A DNA stretch of 14,450 nt, from NCBI GenBank assembly GCA_050693875.1, contig JBOGWP010000168.1, positions 1 through 14,450 of the forward strand, written 5' to 3'. The notes beneath the pieces were generated by a model. That model was not told the origin of the DNA. It did no database searches and was given only the letters and a program-made list of their open reading frames with translations. Both the position numbers and the translations under genes were made by a program. Origin of the DNA: JBOGWP01 sp050693875. Its GTDB lineage: Bacteria; Actinomycetota; CADDZG01; JAHWKV01; JBOGWP01. Every line of letters begins with the position of its first letter. Position 1 is the stretch's first letter. This document shows positions 1 to 5,372 of this stretch, piece after piece.

Positions 1-197
1 CGGGAGAACCTGCCCGCCATCCGCATCGGGTGGGTGTCGTCGAGGTGCTCGTCGCTGTCGCCGTGCAGCCGTCGCCACCAGACGCGGAACCCGCCCGGGT
101 TGTCCCCGAGGAAGAAGTAGGCATTGAGCACGACCCGATCCACGCAGTCGTAGCTGCTCCTCAGAAGATCCCCGTACCGCTCGCTGAGGTTGTCCAT
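1..197 (-). CDS. Conserved hypothetical protein, N-terminal part only (cut by window edge)
   Basis: An open frame reads leftward from the ATG at 195-197 and leaves the window without a stop. An in-frame TGA lies 39 bases before it, with in-frame GTG codons at 209 and 212 as alternative starts. The visible 65 residues begin MDNLSERYGDLL and continue through LNAYFFLGDNPGGFRVWWRR to a DDTHPMRMAGRFS segment. The aromatic GGFRVWWR stretch and the MRMAGRFS stretch resemble a conserved family of unknown function that I recall from many actinobacterial and environmental genomes, sometimes in several copies. I cannot assign a catalytic role, and no Shine-Dalgarno sequence is obvious. Its 5' side is the hairpin-rich non-coding stretch. 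The family assignment rests on memory of the sequence style, so it is tentative; that it is coding is likely. Confidence 0.6.
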   Translation of the reverse strand, partial: MDNLSERYGDLLRSSYDCVDRVVLNAYFFLGDNPGGFRVWWRRLHGDSDEHLDDTHPMRMAGRFS

Positions 198-255
198 GTC
201 CGCGGACACCACGATCGCCCGCGCTCAGAACTCCAGTGCTGCCCCGAAGGGGCCT

Positions 256-283
256 CCGGTTCCGAGCGAAGTCTCGGGACCGG
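256..283. repeat. 11-bp hairpin with CGAAGT loop
   Basis: The arms CCGGTTCCGAG (256-266) and CTCGGGACCGG (273-283) pair along all 11 positions with one T-G wobble (261/278) around a six-base loop. A second perfect hairpin, GCCCC-GAA-GGGGC, sits immediately to its left at 241-253, and CCGGC/GCCGG (290-306) lies to its right. The wobble is tolerated in a plus-strand transcript but becomes an A-C mismatch in a minus-strand one. No T-run follows on either side, so it is not a classical terminator. Confidence 0.6.
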
Positions 284-359
284 GGTGTCCCGGCTTGAGG
301 TGCCGGAGTTGGTGCGAATGAGTCAAGTTTGGGGACGAGAGCGACCAGGGGCGCACCCA

Positions 360-392
360 AGCGGGGCCCGGCAGGCACCGAGCGAAGCGAGG
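360..392 (+). repeat. 33-bp direct repeat, copy 1, within a hairpin
   Basis: This copy is identical to 436-468, with starts 76 bases apart. It begins AGCGGGGCCCGGCAGG and ends CGAGCGAAGCGAGG. Arms CCGGCAGG (368-375) and CCTGCCGG (394-401) fold its core into a perfect 8-bp stem with an 18-base loop. The loop contains GCGAAGC, a heptamer known to form an exceptionally stable DNA mini-hairpin. Confidence 0.75.
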
Positions 393-435
393 CCCTGCCG
401 GCATTGAACGACGCCGCCGGAGGCTCGGCTCGCCG

Positions 436-468
436 AGCGGGGCCCGGCAGGCACCGAGCGAAGCGAGG
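436..468 (+). repeat. 33-bp direct repeat, copy 2, within a different hairpin
   Basis: This is the exact second copy of the 33-base repeat. Its right flank differs from copy 1, so it pairs differently: GGCCCG (441-446) with CGGGCC (469-474), giving a 6-bp stem around the same loop body containing GCGAAGC. Keeping a hairpin although the flanking base pairs differ suggests the folded form may matter, but two copies are weak evidence. Confidence 0.7.
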
Positions 469-487
469 CGGGCCGACATTGAGGACC

Positions 488-502
488 GCGGCCATAGGCC
501 GC
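488..502 (-). terminator. Possible hairpin terminator of the KimA-like gene
   Basis: The perfect stem GCGGCC-ATA-GGCCGC lies 35 bases downstream of the stop codon of the permease gene, in its direction of transcription. There is no T-run, which is common in high-GC genomes but leaves the call weak. Confidence 0.35.
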
Positions 503-536
503 CCCCCGCCTTTCCAGCCTGTACCGGGGAGCGAAG

Positions 537-2855
537 CTAGGTCAGGTCGGCGGTGCGGCGGTTCTTGCGGCGTGCCTCCAGCGTGTACGGCACGTTGATG
601 ACGATCACGTCCGGCTCTCGGACGAGCGCAAACTTGATCACGAGCGCCGTCTGATTGTGCAGGAACTGCTGCCACCAGTGCGCGACGAGAAACTCCGGAA
701 CCACCACGCCGACCGCGTGCGCCTCGTCGGGTCGCAACTTGCGGATCTCGCGGCGCAGCGGCTCGATCAGGCTCCGATAGGGCGAGTCCAGCACCTCCAG
801 AGGGATGTCCAGGCCCAGCCGCTCCCAGTCGGCCGTCATCCGGTCGCCCTCCTCCGGGTCGGTCGCGATCGTGAGCGCCTTCATCTCGGAGGGCCCGAGG
901 GAGCGGGCAAGCTCCAGGGCCCGGACGGTCGCCCGGTGGACCGCCGACACCAGCACGATGAGCGACAGCCTGGCCGGGGCTCGCAGGCGCTCGAGATCGA
1001 GTTCGACCCCGGGCCGGAACGGCACGCTGGCGACGGCCACCCCCCTTTGGAAGAGCAGCGCCCCCTTCGCGCGCAGCATCAGACGGCCCCAGCGGAACTG
1101 ACGGAGTGGGTTGGGATGCTGCGGCTCCGGGAGGACCACGATGACGGGCTGGGCCTTCGTGGGCTCGATCGACTTCACGTACTCGATGAGATCGCTCATC
1201 CGATGCCCCGTGGCCTCGACGGGCTGCCGGATGTCGAGGTCGCGCCACCGGCGCCGGATCTCCCGGAGCTTCGACTCCCGGACTCGGAACGCGACCACGT
1301 GCAGCTCCCGGGGCGCGAAGGCCCGAGCGAAGGAGAGTGCTTTCAGGGTCGCCCCGGGGAACGGTGAGACCAGCACGATCGCCTTGTTCACCTCCACCCG
1401 TTCCTGCTCGGCCTCCCCCACGAGGAGCTCCTGGTGGACGTAGCGGTAATGCCGGCCGATCCGGCGCAGGATCAGCGCCACCACCGGGATCAGGATCACG
1501 ATCTGCCACGCGCCGAGCGCGAACTTCGTCGATCCCACGATGATGAGAACCAGGAAGGTGACGAGGGCTCCAAAGGCGTTGACCCCCGCCGACCGGCGCC
1601 AGTTCGGCCCCTTCAACCGGAGCCACCGGCGCACCATCCCGCCCTGCGAGAGCGTGAAGCTGGTGAAGACGCCGATCACGTACAGCGGGATGATCCGGTG
1701 CACCTCGGCCCCGTAATGCCAAAGGACCGCGCCGGCCGCCAGGGCGAGCACGAGCACGCCGTTGGAGAACGCAAGCTTGTCTCCCCGGTGCTTGAGGATG
1801 CTCGGCAGGTAGCGGTCTCGGGCGAGGATCGAGGAGAGGCGCGGGAAGTCGGCGTAGGAGGTGTTCGCGGCGAGGAAGAGAATCATCGCCGTGAAGGTCT
1901 GGACGAGGTAAAAGAGGACGCTTCCCGCCCCGAAGACGCCGCTCGCGATCTGGGAGGGGCCGGTCACGCCCTTCTCGATGAGCTCGGGATTGACGTGGTA
2001 GGTGTTCGCCAGGAACGTGATCCCCACGAACAGCGCCGAGAGCAGGACGCCGAGCACGAGCAGCGTGGTCGAAGCGTTCCTGTCCTCGGGGGGCTTGAAG
2101 GCGGGGACGCCGTTGCTGATCGCCTCGATCCCGGTGAGGGCGGTGGAGCCCGAGGCGAAGGCCTTCAGGACGAGGAAGGCCGTGAGCGCATGCTCCGGCG
2201 CCAGGTGCGGGGCCGGCGCCGCCGGATGGTAGTTGCCGGTCGCGACGCGAACGACCCCGACCACGATCATCAACCCGATCGAGAGGAGGAACCCGTAGGT
2301 GGGGATGGCGAAGATCCGGCCGGACTCCTTCAGGCCCCGGAAGTTGGCAAGCGTGATCAGTCCAACGACCGCCAGCGCCATGGCGACCCGATGCGGGGCC
2401 AGGTCGGGGACGGCCGAGCTGATCGCGGCAACGCCGGCGGCGGTCGAGACAGAGACCGTGAGGACGTAGTCGATCAGGAGGGCCGACGCCGCCATCAGCC
2501 CGGGCATCTCGCCGAGGTTGTCGTGGGCGACGATGTACGCGCCTCCCCCGCTCGGGTAGGCCTTCACGGTCTGGCGGTACGAGACCACCACCACGCCCAG
2601 CACGAAGATGATCGCCAGCGATATGGGAATCGATCGCGACAGCGCGGCCGTCCCGGCGACTGCCAGGGCAAGAAAGATCTCGTCGGTGGCGTAGGCGGAC
2701 GATGACAGGGCATCCGAGGAGAACACGGCCAGAGCCACCCGCTTGGTGAGCCGGTGCTGCAGCTCGAGATGCGACGAGACCGGACGCCCGACGAACGCCC
2801 GCTTGAGGATCCGGAGAAGGGCGGCCCGCTGGCGCCGCTGCTCGGTTTGGCTCAT
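537..2855 (-). CDS. KimA-like APC-superfamily potassium/amino-acid permease with doubled C-terminal domain
   Basis: This 772-residue membrane transporter starts at the ATG at 2855 (MSQTEQRRQR). The open frame continues upstream into msrB, but that extension is low-complexity and out of frame with MsrB, so it is discarded. Residues 40-465 hold about twelve hydrophobic helices with APC signatures: SSDALSSSAYATDE in helix 1, AYPSGGGAYIVAHDNLG (99-115) and GSTALTGIEAISNG (236-249). Asp48 and Tyr55 have the same spacing as the helix-1 residues Asp36 and Tyr43 reported for the Bacillus potassium importer KimA. Residues 490-755 are soluble and appear to be two related USP-like halves (about 490-615 and 629-755). 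The second half holds HWWQQFLHNQTALVIKFAL, typical of KimA-like C-termini. It is the last gene of a minus-strand run, 68 bases after msrB, with only a weak ribosome site. The likely role is proton-coupled potassium uptake; amino-acid transport is the alternative. Confidence 0.88.
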   Translation of the reverse strand: MSQTEQRRQRAALLRILKRAFVGRPVSSHLELQHRLTKRVALAVFSSDALSSSAYATDEIFLALAVAGTAALSRSIPISLAIIFVLGVVVVSYRQTVKAYPSGGGAYIVAHDNLGEMPGLMAASALLIDYVLTVSVSTAAGVAAISSAVPDLAPHRVAMALAVVGLITLANFRGLKESGRIFAIPTYGFLLSIGLMIVVGVVRVATGNYHPAAPAPHLAPEHALTAFLVLKAFASGSTALTGIEAISNGVPAFKPPEDRNASTTLLVLGVLLSALFVGITFLANTYHVNPELIEKGVTGPSQIASGVFGAGSVLFYLVQTFTAMILFLAANTSYADFPRLSSILARDRYLPSILKHRGDKLAFSNGVLVLALAAGAVLWHYGAEVHRIIPLYVIGVFTSFTLSQGGMVRRWLRLKGPNWRRSAGVNAFGALVTFLVLIIVGSTKFALGAWQIVILIPVVALILRRIGRHYRYVHQELLVGEAEQERVEVNKAIVLVSPFPGATLKALSFARAFAPRELHVVAFRVRESKLREIRRRWRDLDIRQPVEATGHRMSDLIEYVKSIEPTKAQPVIVVLPEPQHPNPLRQFRWGRLMLRAKGALLFQRGVAVASVPFRPGVELDLERLRAPARLSLIVLVSAVHRATVRALELARSLGPSEMKALTIATDPEEGDRMTADWERLGLDIPLEVLDSPYRSLIEPLRREIRKLRPDEAHAVGVVVPEFLVAHWWQQFLHNQTALVIKFALVREPDVIVINVPYTLEARRKNRRTADLT

Positions 2856-2923
2856 CGCTGGAGAATAGGCTTCCCCACGCCCACGGTCATCACGCCCTCC
2901 GTCACCGGCGCCGCCGGCGCACC

Positions 2924-3325
2924 CTACTCCTGGTCGGGCGAGAAGGCCAGGGCGCGGGAGTTGATGCAGTACCGCCGGCCGGTGGGGGCCGGCCCGTCGT
3001 CGAAGACGTGGCCGAGGTGCGAGTCGCAGTGTGCGCAGAGGACCTCGATCCGCCGCATGAACAGGCTGCTGTCCGCCTCGAGATCGACACTGCCGGGGTC
3101 GGCGGGCTGCGTGAAGCTGGGCCAGCCGGTTCCCGACTCGAACTTGGCCTCCGAGCGGAAGAGGTCGGCCCCGCAGGCGCCGCACCGATAGGACCCCCGC
3201 TGCTTGGTTGCCAGAAGCTCGCCCGTGAACGGTCGCTCGGTGCCCTTGCGGCGCAGGATCTTGTAGGCCTCGGGCGAGAGCTGGGCCCGCCACTCCCCGT
3301 CGGTCTTGATCACCTTGTCATCCAT
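2924..3325 (-). CDS. msrB: Peptide-methionine (R)-S-oxide reductase MsrB
   Basis: This 133-residue enzyme reduces the R epimer of methionine sulfoxide in oxidised proteins, in the cytoplasm, normally with thioredoxin as electron donor. The single SelR domain fills the protein. Zinc cysteines are the pairs C48/C51 (RCGAC) and C97/C100 (LCAHC), and the catalytic cysteine is C120 in RRYCINSRALAF. The conserved FESGTGWPSF block carries Thr66 where many MsrB proteins, including that of E. coli, have a cysteine that can act in resolving; recycling may therefore differ. The start at 3325 is set by GGGAG seven bases upstream, which is part of a hairpin arm (3329-3354). It sits 68 bases after the AlkZ-like gene and 68 before the permease, so co-transcription is likely. 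The length is normal for the family. Confidence 0.96.
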   Translation of the reverse strand: MDDKVIKTDGEWRAQLSPEAYKILRRKGTERPFTGELLATKQRGSYRCGACGADLFRSEAKFESGTGWPSFTQPADPGSVDLEADSSLFMRRIEVLCAHCDSHLGHVFDDGPAPTGRRYCINSRALAFSPDQE

Positions 3326-3328
3326 CGT

Positions 3329-3354
3329 GCTCCCACTGTACCTCCGGTGGGAGC
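3329..3354 (-). promoter_or_regulatory. Leader hairpin enclosing the msrB ribosome site
   Basis: GCTCCCAC (3329-3336) and GTGGGAGC (3347-3354) form a perfect 8-bp stem with a 10-base loop just before the msrB start. Read on the minus strand, the arm next to the start codon contains GGGAG, the nearest Shine-Dalgarno-like sequence. The loop displays a stronger GGAGGT 14 bases from the ATG. The hairpin could modulate msrB translation, or act as a weak terminator after the AlkZ-like gene; there is no T-run. Confidence 0.4.
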
Positions 3355-3393
3355 CACGGCTGGCGACAGAGCGGGAGGTATCGGCGGGCGCCG

Positions 3394-4515
3394 TCAGGAG
3401 AGAGGCACGAGGTGAACCTCGGGCGAGGCATCCACGCCGTGGAGGAAACGCACGAGCTCACGACCCTCCGTCGCCACGGCCTCGGTGGCCATCGGTCCGA
3501 GACGCGCGAGGTGCCGGATTGTCAGCACCGCTCTCGCGGTCGCCCGGTCGTGCTCGATCCACCAGGTTCCTGCCAGGGAGCCGTCGCACAGGACGGAGCC
3601 CTGATAGGGCTGCGCGGGAGGCCACAGACGCCGGCGTTCCTCGTCGGGGCCGAAGCGCGAGCGATCGGCGTGCGAGAGCAGCACGTTGTCGTATTCGGGG
3701 AGGAAGCGCGGCGGTGCCGGGGTGTCGGGATCGGGCCTGGGGGCATCGGGCTGATCGAAGAGCTCGCGCCCGCTCTGGTCGCGGAACGTCCGGAGACCCG
3801 GACGGAGCCGGTCGAACACCTCCGCCATGCCGGTCAGGCCCGACCACGTCGTGGCGTCGGCCGGGGATGCCGGCCCGGACGCCGCCAGGTAGCGCAGGAC
3901 GACGTCGGCAACGGGCGGATCGCGCACGAGGGGCCTCCCAAGCCACGCCTCGGCGGTTGTGTTGACGACCGCGCCACCCCGCCCCCACACGCCCCGCGGC
4001 GGAACCTGGACCAGCGCGAGCCGGTTGCGGCACGCGAATGCCAGCGCAGCGGGATCGTCGTCCGGAAAGCGATCGCGCAGCGCGGCGCGCAGCTCGCCGC
4101 CCGTGCGGGGACGCTCGGCGAGGAGGGCACCGGCCGTCGACATGGCCGCATCGAGGTCGCTGCGGCGCAGTCGCGCACCGTGGTCGGGATGGCGGGCCAT
4201 CTCGCGGTCGAGGACTGGTTGCGACAGCGGACGCAGGAGCAGGGCATCGTCGGCGGTGAGGAGATGCAGCGTCGATCGCATGGCGACGATCCGCACGACC
4301 TTCCGATCCACGAGCAGCTTCGCCAGCTCCTCGGGTTGGAACCCGCCGAGGCGGGCCCACAACCCGACATAGGGGTTGAGCGGAACCTGCGCCTGGAGGC
4401 CGACGAGCTGACCGACGGCCGTCAGGGCCGGCAGCGACGCTCGACGAAGCAGCAGCTGGCGCTCGAGCGTTGCCCGGTTGAGGGATCGGGGCGCCAGGAC
4501 GTCGCCGCGGCTCAT
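3394..4515 (-). CDS. AlkZ-like (HTH_42 winged-helix) DNA glycosylase family protein
   Basis: This 373-residue protein belongs to the HTH_42 winged-helix family, older database entries for which read 'winged helix DNA-binding domain-containing protein'. Characterised members are the bacterial DNA glycosylases AlkZ and AlkX (YcaQ), which remove alkylated bases and unhook interstrand crosslinks using a Q-hydrophobic-Q/D motif. Here Q41-A42-Q43 lies in GLQAQVPLNPYVGLWARL, matching that motif. Other family marks are AMRSTLHLLTADD (78-90), the winged-helix stretch around LRYLAASGPASPADATTWSGL, and FLPEYDNVLLSHADRSRF (271-288). The ATG at 4515 overlaps the stop of the DUF1345 gene as ATGA with no ribosome site of its own, indicating translational coupling. 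The family is clear; glycosylase activity is inferred, since many relatives are untested. Confidence 0.88.
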   Translation of the reverse strand: MSRGDVLAPRSLNRATLERQLLLRRASLPALTAVGQLVGLQAQVPLNPYVGLWARLGGFQPEELAKLLVDRKVVRIVAMRSTLHLLTADDALLLRPLSQPVLDREMARHPDHGARLRRSDLDAAMSTAGALLAERPRTGGELRAALRDRFPDDDPAALAFACRNRLALVQVPPRGVWGRGGAVVNTTAEAWLGRPLVRDPPVADVVLRYLAASGPASPADATTWSGLTGMAEVFDRLRPGLRTFRDQSGRELFDQPDAPRPDPDTPAPPRFLPEYDNVLLSHADRSRFGPDEERRRLWPPAQPYQGSVLCDGSLAGTWWIEHDRATARAVLTIRHLARLGPMATEAVATEGRELVRFLHGVDASPEVHLVPLS

Positions 4516-5174
4516 TTCAACAGGCCGGCGACGACGTTGATCGTGGTGGCAAGGATCACGGTGCCGAACAGGAACGAGAGCAGAGCGTGACGGAGGGCGG
4601 CGGCGCGCATCGTTTCGGAGGTGAGATCGGTGTCGGAGACCTGATAGGTCATCCCGATGGTGAACGCCATGTAGGCGAAGTCGAGATAGCGAGGATGCGG
4701 GTTCTGGTTGAAGTCGATGCCGCCGAGCGGAGGCGAGAAGTACAGGTGCGCATAGCGCAGCGTGAAGACAGTGTGCACGACGGACCATGAGAGCACCACG
4801 CTCCCGACCGCCAGAGCCGTGAGGAGGGGCTGGGCCATGCCGGTCATCCTGCCCGCCTTGAGCAGCGTCAGGACGACCGCGGCGAGGCTGCCTGCGCTTG
4901 CCCCAAGCAGCATCAGGTCGGCGGCCGCCCGGCTCTCGTCCTCCAGCGTGGCGAGGTGGGCGGTCGCGGCGGAGTCCTTGCCCGCGATCGACGACCAGAC
5001 CCAGACCATGTAGGCGGCAGCCGCGGTGTCCCAGGCGATGAGCAGATCCGCCTGCCAGGGCACGACGAATGCGGCCGCGCCCGCCGCGGCCAATCCCGTG
5101 GCTGCAGAGACGACGACGCGCCTGCGCGCCAAGCCGTGGCCCTCGCGCTCGGAGGCCGGACTCTCCGTGGCCAT
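4512..5174 (-). CDS. DUF1345 family integral membrane protein
   Basis: This 220-residue protein has about six hydrophobic segments (near 19-37, 43-62, 86-106, 115-136, 163-179 and 196-218). It carries the strong DUF1345 signatures WSVVHTVFTLRYAHLYF (130-146), GGIDF, YLDFAYMAFTIGMTYQVSDT (163-182) and RHALLSFLFGTVILATTINV. The family has no established biochemical function. I chose the ATG at 5174; an in-frame GTG at 5189 would add five residues, and neither has a good Shine-Dalgarno sequence. Its stop overlaps the start of the AlkZ-like gene by four bases, so the two are translated from one message. It is the first gene of the minus-strand run that also holds msrB and the permease. A 7-bp inverted repeat lies 25 bases upstream of the start. 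Confidence 0.88.
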   Translation of the reverse strand: MATESPASEREGHGLARRRVVVSAATGLAAAGAAAFVVPWQADLLIAWDTAAAAYMVWVWSSIAGKDSAATAHLATLEDESRAAADLMLLGASAGSLAAVVLTLLKAGRMTGMAQPLLTALAVGSVVLSWSVVHTVFTLRYAHLYFSPPLGGIDFNQNPHPRYLDFAYMAFTIGMTYQVSDTDLTSETMRAAALRHALLSFLFGTVILATTINVVAGLLK

Positions 5175-5198
5175 GGGTCTGTGTACCACGCCGGCGCG

Positions 5199-5219
5199 GA
5201 CGGAGATCGCCCCTCCGTC
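5199..5219 (-). promoter_or_regulatory. Leader inverted repeat upstream of the DUF1345 gene
   Basis: GACGGAG (5199-5205) and CTCCGTC (5213-5219) form a perfect 7-bp stem with a seven-base loop. On the minus strand the first arm and loop read GGAGGGGCGAT, a Shine-Dalgarno-like string about 25 bases before the chosen start. It may be an operator or a leader structure; nothing in the sequence decides which. Confidence 0.35.
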
Positions 5220-5261
5220 GCAGCCACCCGCGTCGAACGAGAGCGCAACGTCTTGTCCTAG

Positions 5262-5290
5262 TTGTCATGTTTACTGGTATTAGGTACTAT
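5262..5290 (+). promoter_or_regulatory. Sigma-70-type promoter for the secreted repeat protein
   Basis: TTGTCA (5262-5267) matches five of six bases of the -35 consensus. TACTAT (5285-5290) matches four of six of the -10 consensus, and the spacer is exactly 17 bases. The surrounding 5255-5290 stretch is an AT-rich island in GC-rich sequence, as expected for a housekeeping promoter. It predicts a start near 5297 and a leader of about 75 bases before the ATG at 5373. GGTATTA-GGTACTA, a tandem imperfect 7-mer, overlaps the spacer and the -10. Confidence 0.65.
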
Positions 5291-5372
5291 GCGTAGCCCA
5301 AGGTGACTAGTCCCGCAGGGCCCCGGAGCAAGCCGCCTCGGAGCACCTTCATCGATCACAGGAGGTCGTCTG

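Larger units (their letters stand above)
210..536. other. Non-coding stretch dense in hairpins and GAGCGAAG repeats
   Basis: No convincing gene is present; the short open frames here are low-complexity, overlap one another and lack ribosome sites. The stretch holds at least six inverted repeats: 241-253, 256-283, 290-306, 368-401, 441-474 and 488-502. It also holds a 33-base direct repeat. The core GAGCGAAG appears at 264-271, 380-387, 456-463 and 530-537. The region separates the 3' end of the KimA-like gene from the 5' end of the left-edge gene, both on the minus strand, so it should contain the terminator of the first and the promoter of the second. Neither is clearly recognisable by a T-run or by -35/-10 boxes. 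Confidence 0.6.

Noticed and set aside
1434..2705. 423-codon open frame on the plus strand
   Set aside because: It is antisense to the membrane helices of the KimA-like gene, with Asp/Glu/Arg/His-rich composition typical of antisense GC-rich sequence and no ribosome site.
2856..2923. Cyclic di-AMP (ydaO-type) riboswitch upstream of the KimA-like gene
   Set aside because: Bacillus kimA has one, but here only 68 bases separate msrB from the gene and no matching motif is present.
2856..3293. N-terminal extension of the permease frame
   Set aside because: It overlaps msrB in another frame, is Arg/Ala/Gly low-complexity and adds nothing known in the family. MSQTEQ at 2855 is the first sensible start.
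3412..4590. 392-codon plus-strand open frame
   Set aside because: It is a shadow of the AlkZ-like gene, Arg/Gly/His-rich without motifs, and the real gene is clear on the opposite strand.
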